23,287 nt of DNA from DAOTZU01 sp034433995 (GTDB lineage: Bacteria > Chloroflexota > Anaerolineae > UBA1429), in assembly GCA_034433995.1 (NCBI GenBank), contig DAOTZU010000219.1, forward strand, positions 1-23,287. Reading direction: 5' to 3'. Below the pieces are notes generated by a model, which did not search any database, was not told where the DNA came from, and was given only the letters and a program-made list of their open reading frames with translations. The translations under genes were made by a program, and so were the position numbers. Positions 6,428 through 15,350 of the stretch are shown in pieces. Within the stretch, counting starts at the first letter, position 1; each line of letters opens with the position of its first letter.

Positions 6428-7296
6428 GCGTGGCGCAGCACCTCACACTGCAAAGCCGCCAACGCCTCCTCGCCCCAGGCCGGCGGATCCTCCGGCGCCC
6501 GACCGGCCAGCCATCGGGCCAACCGCCGGCCCTCGCTCCCGGGGGGCAAAGCCACCTCCGGACACAGGCCGGCGTAGATGATCTCCAGCTCCGCCTCTTG
6601 GGCGCGGGAATGCCGGGCTTGTTCGTGCAGAATATCCTGGGGATCTCCCTCCCAACCCACGGGCACCAACACCGCCCGACGGAAGCCGCGCATGACCAGC
6701 TCCTGCAAAGCCTCGGCCAGGAAGGGCGGGGTGGCCGTGAAGACGGCCTGGACAATAAAGCGCTCCCTCAAACGGCCGGCCAACGCCTCGGCCAGCTGGG
6801 CCACAGCGGCGTTGGTTGGGTTCCCGCCCCGCAGCGCGCCATAGGCGGAACGCACCCGGGCGCACACCAGCGGCCACAGGAACCAATGGGGCACCGCCTC
6901 CCCTTGGTTCTGCCGCTCGCGCAGCCGCTGCGCCCAATAAGTGGGGCCATCATACAGGGGCGGCTCCCCCTTGGCCACGAGCAGCACGGCAACGTGGGGA
7001 TCGTCCACCTCCGGCCGATCGGGCAGGGGATAACCCCACAAGGGCGCAGCACGGCTGAGCTGGCGAGCATGGGCAGTATAGGCCACCCAAGCCACCACCA
7101 GCAAAATCCCCAGCCCCAACGCGGCCGCCTGCCACGAGGCAAGGGCCAACAACACCACCACCAAGACACCCAACCCGGCGCTCAGCCCTAGACGCAGCCT
7201 CATGCGGGAGATGTCTTCTTGGGGCGCGGCCCAATAATGGACCACATTCCACCCCAGGGCGATGCCGGAGGCCAAAAGCAAGACACGGTTCCACAT
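6412..7296 (-). CDS. Membrane-anchored ferrochelatase-like protein
   Basis: A 294-aa protein with an N-terminal membrane part (hydrophobic helices at about residues 3-22 and two between 38 and 75) and a cytosolic domain from about 98 that resembles the first half of ferrochelatase/chelatase proteins. It begins V-A-V-L-L-V-A-K-G-E-P and continues with a Y-G-A-L-R-G-G-N-P-T-N-A block like the ferrochelatase G-G-x-S-P-x-N segment, then a helix and F-R-R-A-V-L-V-P-V. The strand that normally ends with the metal-binding histidine (A-P-H-x-S) reads V-P-V-G-W-E-G here, and there is no room for the second chelatase domain. Metal insertion is therefore doubtful. The ATG at 7296 follows the atpG stop by 15 nt, so the gene is the tail of the ATPase operon. 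Confidence 0.65.
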   Translation of the reverse strand: MWNRVLLLASGIALGWNVVHYWAAPQEDISRMRLRLGLSAGLGVLVVVLLALASWQAAALGLGILLVVAWVAYTAHARQLSRAAPLWGYPLPDRPEVDDPHVAVLLVAKGEPPLYDGPTYWAQRLRERQNQGEAVPHWFLWPLVCARVRSAYGALRGGNPTNAAVAQLAEALAGRLRERFIVQAVFTATPPFLAEALQELVMRGFRRAVLVPVGWEGDPQDILHEQARHSRAQEAELEIIYAGLCPEVALPPGSEGRRLARWLAGRAPEDPPAWGEEALAALQCEVLRHAPPEA

Positions 7297-7311
7297 GATG
7301 TTCCTCAGAGG

Positions 7312-8229
7312 TTATGATGACGCCGAACGTCTGGGCCGACCTGGGGCGGAGCGCAGAATGCCCGCCCCGGCCACCAGGTCCAGCATCTCCATGGTGATAG
7401 CGTGCTGGCGCGCTGCATGGTAGCTCAGGGTCAATTCCTCGATCATCCGGGCCAGGTTGGTGCTGGCGGCATCCATGGCCCGAAAACGGGCCGCTTGCTC
7501 GCTGGCCGCCGATTCCATCACCAAGCGAAAAAGTTGGGCTACCATCCATTCGTGCAAGGCGCGGGTGAAAAGGGTTTCCACGTCGGTCTCGATGATGGGG
7601 GGCGGCCAATCGCTGGCTGGCGCGGGCAGGATCCCAAGATCCACCGGCAACCAGCGGCGCGAGACGACGCTGGCCGGCGAGGTGGCCTCATAGGGCGCAT
7701 AGATGACAAAAACCCCGTCGCATGCGCCATTCTGCACGGCGCGCACCAGGGTCTGCCCCAAATCGCGCACCATCTCAAAAGAGGCCACCCTGGTCACCGG
7801 TAAAGGCTCGGCCCAAAAGAGTTCGCGTCCTTGGGCGCGAAAGTAATGCGCCGCCCGGCTGCCCAAGGTAGCCAGCAAAACCCGTTCCGCTTGGAGCTGC
7901 TGCTGGGCCAAAAGGCGCTCGGCGCCGGCCAAGACATTGCTGTTGAACGCCCCGCACAGGCCCCGCTCGGAGGCGATCACCAACATCAGGGGCCGACGAG
8001 GCAGGGGAGGATGCTGCGTGACCAGCAAAGGATCGAGCTTCCCCGGAGGGATCCGCGGCAGGAGCAGGGCCAACACCTGGCCGATGCTTTCGGTGTAGCG
8101 GGCGGTGTTGCGCAGACGCTTGAGCGCCAACCGCCACCCGCCCGCGGCGATGGTCCGCAGCGCCGAGATGATGGGCTCCACGCTGCGGATATTCTCTAGA
8201 TGTTCTTTGATCCGTTCCAGGTCTTCCAT
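7312..8229 (-). CDS. atpG: N-type ATPase subunit gamma
   Basis: Central rotor stalk of the rotary ATPase; couples rotation of the c ring to catalysis in the alpha/beta hexamer. 305 aa, normal length. The N-terminal helix begins L-E-R-I-K-E-H-L-E-N-I-R-S-V-E-P-I, the Rossmann-like middle has the family's S-E-R-G-L-C-G-A-F-N motif near residue 87, and the C-terminal helix contains M-E-M-L-D-L-V-A-G-A, corresponding to the usual gamma-subunit signature. The sequence is divergent from canonical F-type gamma, as expected for N-ATPases. It starts 6 nt after the atpA stop and is followed by the chelatase-like gene. Confidence 0.93.
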   Translation of the reverse strand: MEDLERIKEHLENIRSVEPIISALRTIAAGGWRLALKRLRNTARYTESIGQVLALLLPRIPPGKLDPLLVTQHPPLPRRPLMLVIASERGLCGAFNSNVLAGAERLLAQQQLQAERVLLATLGSRAAHYFRAQGRELFWAEPLPVTRVASFEMVRDLGQTLVRAVQNGACDGVFVIYAPYEATSPASVVSRRWLPVDLGILPAPASDWPPPIIETDVETLFTRALHEWMVAQLFRLVMESAASEQAARFRAMDAASTNLARMIEELTLSYHAARQHAITMEMLDLVAGAGILRSAPGRPRRSASS

Positions 8230-8235
8230 GCTGGC

Positions 8236-9897
<1,662 letters not shown>

Positions 9898-9898
9898 C

Positions 9899-10675
9899 TT
9901 AGCTGGTCTCTCCCAACCGGGCGATGAGGTCCTGGCGCACCCGCTCGCGGATGCGCTCCAATTGGTGGCGGACGCTATTATCAATGAGCTTATCGGCCAG
10001 GCGCACCTGCAGGCCGGCGATCAACCCTTGATCCATTTGCACATGCAACTCTACATGGCGGTCAAGCAACGAGGAGAGGGTATCGGTCAAGGTCTTGGTC
10101 TGTTCAGGAGAGAGGGGCGCCGGGGTGAGCACGATGGCGCTGGGCATGCGCTCAGCCATGACGCGCCGATACGCCTGCACCTCACTGGGCGGCAACTGGT
10201 AAATGCTGGCGCAAAAGTTGGTGACCAGATCGTCGTGGGTGCGCCGCGTGGTAACCGATTGCACCACATTCCCGGCCAAGGCGATGACGGCGTCCAAGAG
10301 GTCATCGTAATGTTGGGCCACCAGCTCGTCGCGCTGCCGGCTGAGATCGAAGCGCATCTCCTCGGTGAGGCGATCCATGTGCTCGCGGGCCTGGCGCAAA
10401 AGGGCGGCGCTTTTGGCTTTGGCCTCCTGCTCCGCGGCCTGGATGAGCGCCTCGGCCTGTTGCTCCACCTGGCGCATGCGCTCCTCCCACGTGGTGCGCA
10501 GTTTGTTCGCCTCGGCCTCTTGGTCTCGGGCGTCTTGCAGCGTATCGGCGATGACCTTGCTCCGCTCGCCCAACTTGCGGCGCAAAGGTCGAAAAACGAA
10601 CAAGTTGAGCCCCAGCAGCAAGACGGCAAAGTTGACGATCTGGAAAACCAACGTGCTCCAGTCGAGTTCCAGCAT
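9899..10675 (-). CDS. atpF: N-type ATPase subunit b fused to delta-like domain
   Basis: Peripheral stalk of the ATPase. Residues 1-30 form the membrane anchor with the b-type W-S-T-L-V-F-Q-I-V-N-F motif; residues about 30-150 are a long charged helix (Glu/Arg/Gln-rich, coiled-coil-like). From about 160 to 258 the sequence resembles the OSCP/delta subunit, including L-T-P-A-P-L-S-P-E-Q and a C-terminal L-x-V-R-L-A-D-K-L-I-D-N-S-V-R-H-Q-L-E-R-I. At 258 aa it is about 100 residues longer than an ordinary b. This fusion explains why no separate atpH exists here and is typical of N-type operons. The start ATG at 10675 is 9 nt after the atpE stop; its stop precedes atpA by 1 nt. Confidence 0.92.
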   Translation of the reverse strand: MLELDWSTLVFQIVNFAVLLLGLNLFVFRPLRRKLGERSKVIADTLQDARDQEAEANKLRTTWEERMRQVEQQAEALIQAAEQEAKAKSAALLRQAREHMDRLTEEMRFDLSRQRDELVAQHYDDLLDAVIALAGNVVQSVTTRRTHDDLVTNFCASIYQLPPSEVQAYRRVMAERMPSAIVLTPAPLSPEQTKTLTDTLSSLLDRHVELHVQMDQGLIAGLQVRLADKLIDNSVRHQLERIRERVRQDLIARLGETS

Positions 10676-10684
10676 CCGCGCCCC

Positions 10685-10957
10685 CTAGAAGCCAAAAATG
10701 CCGCGGAACGGATTGGCAAAGAGCAAGATCAGACAGACCAACAGCGCATAAATGGCCGTGGATTCGAGGATCGCCAACACCACAAAGAGCAGGCTGCGGA
10801 TGCGATCCGCCACGCTGGGTTGGCGGGCCATGTTATCAAAGGCCCTGACCACGGCGCGCCCCTCCATGAGACAGGCCGTGACGCCGCCCAAGACGATCAC
10901 CGCCCCGACGACGATGGTGGTGATGGTGGCAAACTGCAAGGTTTGCTCGGGTCCCAT
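10685..10957 (-). CDS. atpE: N-type ATPase rotor subunit c
   Basis: Ion-translocating rotor-ring subunit, 90 aa, a two-helix hairpin with the polar loop A-R-Q-P at residues 44-47. Ion-site residues line up one-to-one with the Ilyobacter tartaricus Na+ ring: E32 (Q32 there), I63 (V63), E65, S66, T67 and Y70. Two carboxylates, E32 and E65, are the N-ATPase hallmark. The N-terminal helix should carry Gly at 25, 27, 29, 31 and 33, but only 25 and 33 remain; 27, 29 and 31 are Thr, Cys and Met. I chose the ATG at 10957, preceded by AAAGGAG at good spacing, over a longer frame that runs back into the atpB end. It lies 73 nt after atpB. Confidence 0.95.
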   Translation of the reverse strand: MGPEQTLQFATITTIVVGAVIVLGGVTACLMEGRAVVRAFDNMARQPSVADRIRSLLFVVLAILESTAIYALLVCLILLFANPFRGIFGF

Positions 10958-11030
10958 GATGCTCCTTTCACGTTCATTGAACTCGGCCAGCGACAAGGCC
11001 CATCGTGGCCTTACCCTCGGCCATGTTGGG

Positions 11031-11723
11031 TTACCGAACCACTTCGGCGGATGATATCTCCTCCCCGCCCATGGCCTCCACCACAAAAACAAAGGTCAGG
11101 GTGGTGAACACCAGGGCTTGCAGCACGCCGGTGATCATGCCCAAGAGATTGAGCGGCAAAGGGCCCAAAAAGGGCAGCAACAGAAACATGACCCCGCCGA
11201 TCATCTCGCCGGCCAACACATTGCCGAACAAACGTAGCGCCATGGCCAATGTGCGGCTGAGCTGCCCCAAAAGGTTCAACGGTAACATGATGGCCACCGG
11301 CTCGACGAAACTGCGCAGATATTTCATGAACCCGCGCCTCTTGATCCCATAGAACTGGCACGAGGCCAGGGAGAACAGCGCCAGGGCCAAGGTGGTATTT
11401 AGATCACGGGTTGGCGCATAGACAAACGGCACCAGGCCGAAAAGGTTGCTCAGGGCGATGAAGCAGAGCATGGTGGTCAAATAGGGCACCACTTCCGTGA
11501 TGGCGCGCCCGCCGAGATCCTGGACAAGCTGTTCCACATATTCCACGACCCATTCCACGGCCAATTGCCAGCGCCGGGGCTCCAGGGCGCGGTAGCGCCT
11601 GTGGGTGGCGAGGGCCAGGCCCAGCAGGATGGCCATGATGAGCCAGGTCTGCACCACGGTATCCCGGATGGGAAGCCCCAGCATGCGCAAGATCGTCCGC
11701 GGGAAGATGCTCTCGATGCCCAC
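11031..11723 (-). CDS. atpB: N-type ATPase subunit a
   Basis: Stator subunit that forms the ion half-channels against the c ring. 230 aa, with five or six membrane helices. The family motif P-T-R-D-L-N-T-T is at residues 104-111, and the essential arginine is R164 in L-A-M-A-L-R-L-F-G-N, preceded by L-S-R-T. Short compared with many proton-type a subunits, as is usual for N-type. The ATG at 11723 is 5 nt after the atpR stop. The sequence ends G-G-E-E-I-S-S-A-E-V-V-R. Confidence 0.95.
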   Translation of the reverse strand: MGIESIFPRTILRMLGLPIRDTVVQTWLIMAILLGLALATHRRYRALEPRRWQLAVEWVVEYVEQLVQDLGGRAITEVVPYLTTMLCFIALSNLFGLVPFVYAPTRDLNTTLALALFSLASCQFYGIKRRGFMKYLRSFVEPVAIMLPLNLLGQLSRTLAMALRLFGNVLAGEMIGGVMFLLLPFLGPLPLNLLGMITGVLQALVFTTLTFVFVVEAMGGEEISSAEVVR

Positions 11724-11728
11724 TGCAC

Positions 11729-12031
11729 CTACCCCCGCTCATCCGACATGGGCGCGTTGGCCGCGGGCGCCCTCAGGCCATAACCCACCACCACCCACCG
11801 GGCGAGCAGGGCGCCCAACACCCAGGCCAGGCACGCCACCAGCCCACCGCGGGCAGCCAAATAAAGGATGGGGGTCAGCGCCAAAAGGCGCGCCACGAAC
11901 CCCCCGACGATCCTCCTGCCGGCGACGGCGGGGGCGTTCCGGGCGACCCGCTCCAGGTCACGGCGCAGCCACCACAGATGCAGCGCGCCACTGCCCATCC
12001 CCACCAGAAGCCACCCCAACATCGCGGTCAT
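11729..12031 (-). CDS. atpR: N-ATPase subunit AtpR
   Basis: Small membrane protein of 100 aa with three hydrophobic segments (about residues 3-20, 42-62 and 63-85), in the position between atpC and atpB where N-type operons carry atpR. The first helix is followed by W-L-R-R-D-L-E-R-V, and the middle contains G-G-F-V-A-R-L-L-A, like AtpR proteins, which have a conserved helix arginine suggested to interact with the c-ring glutamates. The start ATG at 12031 overlaps the atpC stop as ATGA. No separate atpQ lies before it. The identification uses both position and sequence profile, since these proteins are weakly conserved. Confidence 0.8.
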   Translation of the reverse strand: MTAMLGWLLVGMGSGALHLWWLRRDLERVARNAPAVAGRRIVGGFVARLLALTPILYLAARGGLVACLAWVLGALLARWVVVGYGLRAPAANAPMSDERG

Positions 12032-12408
12032 CGCTTCTGCTGTAGCTCCTCGATCTGCTCCTCACTAAAAGTCTCTTGCAGGGCGCGCTCCAGTTCGTCC
12101 ACCAGCTCGTCGCGAGGGGCCTCGGCAGGTTCCGCATAGGTTGGCGCCAGGCCCACCAACACCACACAACGCTCCGCATCCACCCGCAGCACGCCGCCCT
12201 CCACGGGCACCCGCCCTTCGGCCTCGGCGGTGGCATAGCGCACCTCGCCGGCGCCCACGGCGCCCACCAAAGGCGCGTGCCCCGGCCAGATGCCGATCAA
12301 CCCATCCTCCAAAGGGACCTGCACCCAGCGCACGAGACCTTCATACAGGAGCTCCTCAGGGGTCAGGATGCTCAACAAGAGTTCTTGGGCTGAGGGGTTC
12401 TCGCTCAT
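12028..12408 (-). CDS. atpC: N-type ATPase subunit epsilon
   Basis: Central-stalk subunit and regulator of the F1 part; 126 aa. The N-terminal beta-sandwich begins L-L-L-S-I-L-T-P-E-E-L-L-Y-E-G and includes the conserved G-I-W-P-G-H-A-P-L-V-G block (about residues 38-48). The C-terminal helix is short (E-L-E-R-A-L-Q-E-T-F onward). Start ATG at 12408 overlaps the end of atpD by 4 nt, and its own stop overlaps atpR by 4 nt, so the three are translationally coupled. Second place in the operon, after beta, is the N-type arrangement; canonical F-type operons put epsilon last. Confidence 0.95.
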   Translation of the reverse strand: MSENPSAQELLLSILTPEELLYEGLVRWVQVPLEDGLIGIWPGHAPLVGAVGAGEVRYATAEAEGRVPVEGGVLRVDAERCVVLVGLAPTYAEPAEAPRDELVDELERALQETFSEEQIEELQQKR

Positions 12409-13793
12409 AGGCTCTTGGCCTTTTCCACCGCTTCGTCAATGGTACCCACCATGTAAAAGGCCTGTTCCGGCAGATCATCCAACTCACCGGAGAGGATCAG
12501 CTCAAAACCCCGGAGGGTCTCCGCCAGGGGCACATAGCGGCCGGGCAGGCCGGTATATTGCTCGGTGGAGAAAAAGGGTTGGGTAAGGAAACGTTGCAGG
12601 CGGCGCGCCCGCCGCACCACGATGCGGTCCTCCTCGGAAAGCTCCTCGGTGCCGAGGATAGAGATGATGTCCTGCAGCGCCTCATATTTGGCCAGGACCG
12701 CCTTGACCTCCGTGGCCAGGCGCACATGGCGCTCGCCCACATAGCGCGGCTCCAACAACTTGGAGGAGGAGGCCAGAGGATCGATGGCCGGATAAAACCC
12801 CTGGCTGGAGAGCTTGCGGGTGAGGACGGTGATGGCATCCAGGTGGCTGAAGGCGGCCACCACCCCCGGATCGGTGACGTCATCGGCGGGGATATAGATG
12901 GCCTGCACCGAGGTGATGGCTCCGCTGATGGTGGTGGCGATCCGCTCTTGGAGTTCGCCCATCTCGGTGGCCAAGGTGGGCTGATACCCCACCGCGCTGG
13001 GCACGCGGCCCAAAAGGGCCGAGATCTCGGCGCCCGCCTGCACGTAGCGATAGACGTTATCAATAAAAAGCAAGACGTCGCGTTGGGCCTCGTCGCGGAA
13101 ATACTGGGCCATGGTCAGCGCAGTGAGGGGGGTGCGGAGACGGGCACCGGGCGGCTCGTTCATCTGGCCAAAGACGAGGACGCTCCGGGCCAAGACGCCG
13201 CTCTCTCGCATGCTCTGCCACAACTCGTTGCCTTCGCGGGTGCGCTCGCCCACGCCGGCAAAGATGGCCAGGGCGCCGCGTTCGCGGGTGCTGTGGCGGA
13301 TCAGCTCGACAACCAACATGGTCTTGCCCACGCCTGCCCCGCCAAAGAGACCGATCTTGCTGCCCAGGCCATACGGCGTGAGGAGGTCAATCACCTTGAG
13401 GCCCGTCTCCAAGATCTCTCCGGGCAACCGCTGGCGCATGAGGGGCGGCGAGGAGAGATGGATGGGGTGGCGTTCGGCATGGTCCACCGGCGGGCCGCCA
13501 TCTATGGGTTGCCCAAGGACATTGAACAGCCGTCCCAAGGTGGCTTCGCCCACCGGCACCTGAATGGGTTGCCCCGTATCCAGGACTTTCATCCCCCGGC
13601 TCAGCCCGCTGGTGGAGGACATGGCGATGCAACGCACGGTTTGCGGATCCACGTGCTCCTGCACCTCAAGGACCAGATCCTCGCGCCCCGGCCGGCGCAA
13701 GAGCAAGGCGCTGCTGATGCTGGGCAGATCGCCCACGGCGAATTGCGCATCCACCACCACGCCCATGACCCGTGCCACCCGTCCCGTGCGCAC
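12405..13793 (-). CDS. atpD: N-type ATPase subunit beta
   Basis: Catalytic nucleotide-binding subunit, 462 aa. P-loop GGAGVGKT is at residues 151-158, the catalytic glutamate is E183 in V-G-E-R-T-R-E-G, and the DELSEED-type lever reads E-E-L-S-E-E-D near 380. Walker B is L-L-F-I-D-N-V-Y-R-Y, where most beta subunits have I-F-R-F. The GTG start at 13793 is the only in-frame start fitting the family N-terminus R-T-G-R-V-A-R-V-M-G; an AAGGAGGA site lies about 11 nt upstream. It opens the operon, and a promoter candidate lies about 55 nt upstream. Confidence 0.96.
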   Translation of the reverse strand: MRTGRVARVMGVVVDAQFAVGDLPSISSALLLRRPGREDLVLEVQEHVDPQTVRCIAMSSTSGLSRGMKVLDTGQPIQVPVGEATLGRLFNVLGQPIDGGPPVDHAERHPIHLSSPPLMRQRLPGEILETGLKVIDLLTPYGLGSKIGLFGGAGVGKTMLVVELIRHSTRERGALAIFAGVGERTREGNELWQSMRESGVLARSVLVFGQMNEPPGARLRTPLTALTMAQYFRDEAQRDVLLFIDNVYRYVQAGAEISALLGRVPSAVGYQPTLATEMGELQERIATTISGAITSVQAIYIPADDVTDPGVVAAFSHLDAITVLTRKLSSQGFYPAIDPLASSSKLLEPRYVGERHVRLATEVKAVLAKYEALQDIISILGTEELSEEDRIVVRRARRLQRFLTQPFFSTEQYTGLPGRYVPLAETLRGFELILSGELDDLPEQAFYMVGTIDEAVEKAKSL

Positions 13794-13845
13794 CCTACCC
13801 GTGTCCTCCTTGTTCTACCAACCTGGCAGCGGCCAAGATGTTACA

Positions 13846-13874
13846 ATAATGCCACATTTCACCTCTCCTGGCAA
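13846..13874 (-). promoter_or_regulatory. Candidate promoter of the ATPase operon
   Basis: On the minus strand TTGCCA is followed after 17 nt by CATTAT, with a TG one base before the -10 box. The -35 is a 5/6 match and the -10 only 4/6. Predicted start near 13839 gives a leader of about 45 nt to the atpD GTG. Confidence 0.45.
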
Positions 13875-13974
13875 ACCCCCGGAAGGATTGGGCATCTTGC
13901 CCAACGGGAACGGGCTCGGTCGTGAGCAAAGTGTCCTACCGGCTCGCGAGGCGCCGCGCCCGGTCCGCAGAGAA

Positions 13975-14011
13975 CACAAAAGGGGGGCAGCGGAGTGATT
14001 CCGCCGCCCCC
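13975..14011 (-). terminator. Intrinsic terminator after pfp
   Basis: On the minus strand a GC-rich hairpin, GGGGG-CG-GCGGA (14011-14000) with a 5-nt loop and TCCGC-TG-CCCCC (13994-13983), is followed by CTTTTGTGTT. It begins 8 nt after the pfp stop and separates pfp from the ATPase operon. Confidence 0.8.
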
Positions 14012-14019
14012 TGGTCCTT

Positions 14020-15306
14020 TCAGCGATACGCCTGGGGCACGTAGGCCGGGAGTTTCTGCGAGGCAAAGAGCGGCTTGAGGCGGGCGAAGCGCTGCCGGCC
14101 ATCCACCAGCGGGATGCTGGGCCAGTCGTTGCCGATAAGGGGCCGGGCATAGGCCACGAAATCGTCCGTCACATCACAGCCGCTGGGGGCGATCCAAGCC
14201 TTGGGGAAGGCGCGCTCCGAGTTGGCCACCAGCTCCAACGGCACCTGGTCGTAGCGCACAGCGTACAGGGGTCCCGGCTCGCGCAAGATGGTGGCCATCA
14301 CCCCCCCTTGGCCGGAGGCGGCCAGCAAAACGGCCTTTTGGCCCACGGCGTAGGCCTCGGCCAGATCCACGGTGGAGGCGTAGGCGATGTCGTGGCGCTG
14401 CTGCGTGCCGGGGATATTGCCCCGGGCCGCCCCCCGGGCCGCCAAACCCACCTTGTTGAGATAATTCACCACCATCTGGGCCACGGTGGTCTCACTGGAG
14501 GAGAACTGGGTGTGGCCAAAGGCATCCTTCAGCTCGCCGATATCGCCCAGTTTGAGTCCTTCGCTCACCACCACCAAGGCCCGGCCGCGCTGCTTGAGCA
14601 TGTCGTTCACCCGGTCGGCGATCTCGGGCAGGGAGGGAGCAGTCTCGGCCAAGAAGATGAGCATGGGCATCTGCCGTTCAGGATCCGCCAGGCGCGCCGC
14701 GGCGGGGATGAAACCGATCCGCCGCCCCATGGCCTGCAAGACCAACACCGGGTCCGCCGGAAACGAGCCCCGATTCTCCTCCTCGGCCGTCTGCACGGTG
14801 AGGGCCCAATAGCGGGCCACGCTGCCATAGCCGGGGGTGTGATCGATCAGTTTGAACTCGGCATCGCCCACATCGTTATCGATGGTCTTGGGCACGCCGA
14901 TGGCCACCAGCTCCAAACCCCGCTCGGCGGCCAATTTAGCGATCTTGTGGGCCGTATCCATGGAGTCGTTGCCGCCGTTATAGAAAAAGTAGCCCACGTT
15001 ATGGGCCTTGAACACCTCCACCACCCGCTCGAAATCCTGGGTGTTCTTGGGCTGCAGCTTGTAGCGGCAGGTGCCGATGGCCCCGGCGGCCGGCGTGGTG
15101 GTGAGCAGGGCGATCTCCTCAGGGTCCTGGGCGGAAAGGTCGAGCAATTCCTCCTTGAGCACCCCCTCGATGCCATGGTAGCCGGCGTACACCGTGCCAA
15201 AGGTATCGGGGAAGGCGCGGCACGTCTCCACCACGCCCCGCAACGAGTTGTTGATCACCGGCGAAGGCCCCCCCGATTGGGCCACGACGACGTTCTTGTT
15301 GCGCAT
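14020..15306 (-). CDS. pfp: Pyrophosphate-dependent 6-phosphofructokinase
   Basis: Reversible phosphorylation of fructose 6-phosphate using PPi instead of ATP, in glycolysis/gluconeogenesis; cytosolic, 428 aa. G-G-N-D-S at residues 111-115 has the second aspartate that favours PPi over ATP, and P-K-T-I-D-N-D at 139-145 has the lysine typical of PPi enzymes (ATP enzymes have Gly). D143 is the likely catalytic base. The M-G-R-R-I-G-F and E-G-L-K-L-G-D segments fit the sugar-phosphate site of the family. The ATG at 15306 has GGAGG 7 nt upstream. It is the second gene after a DegT aminotransferase (44-nt gap) and is followed by a clear terminator. Confidence 0.9.
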   Translation of the reverse strand: MRNKNVVVAQSGGPSPVINNSLRGVVETCRAFPDTFGTVYAGYHGIEGVLKEELLDLSAQDPEEIALLTTTPAAGAIGTCRYKLQPKNTQDFERVVEVFKAHNVGYFFYNGGNDSMDTAHKIAKLAAERGLELVAIGVPKTIDNDVGDAEFKLIDHTPGYGSVARYWALTVQTAEEENRGSFPADPVLVLQAMGRRIGFIPAAARLADPERQMPMLIFLAETAPSLPEIADRVNDMLKQRGRALVVVSEGLKLGDIGELKDAFGHTQFSSSETTVAQMVVNYLNKVGLAARGAARGNIPGTQQRHDIAYASTVDLAEAYAVGQKAVLLAASGQGGVMATILREPGPLYAVRYDQVPLELVANSERAFPKAWIAPSGCDVTDDFVAYARPLIGNDWPSIPLVDGRQRFARLKPLFASQKLPAYVPQAYR

Positions 15307-15350
15307 ACCCTACCTCCGAAAAATAGGTTTCAGCTTGGGGCAAGCAGCCC

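Noticed and set aside
13795..13857. A 20-codon open frame (M-W-H-Y-C-N...) with GGAGAGG upstream, ending one base before the atpD start, as a possible leader peptide.
   Set aside because: The best promoter candidate overlaps its start codon, so it would not be in the transcript; such short frames arise often by chance.
13794..14019. Searched for a riboswitch or small RNA gene between pfp and atpD.
   Set aside because: Only the pfp terminator, a short palindrome ATTGGGCATCTTGCCCAA and a moderate promoter were seen; nothing matches a known class.
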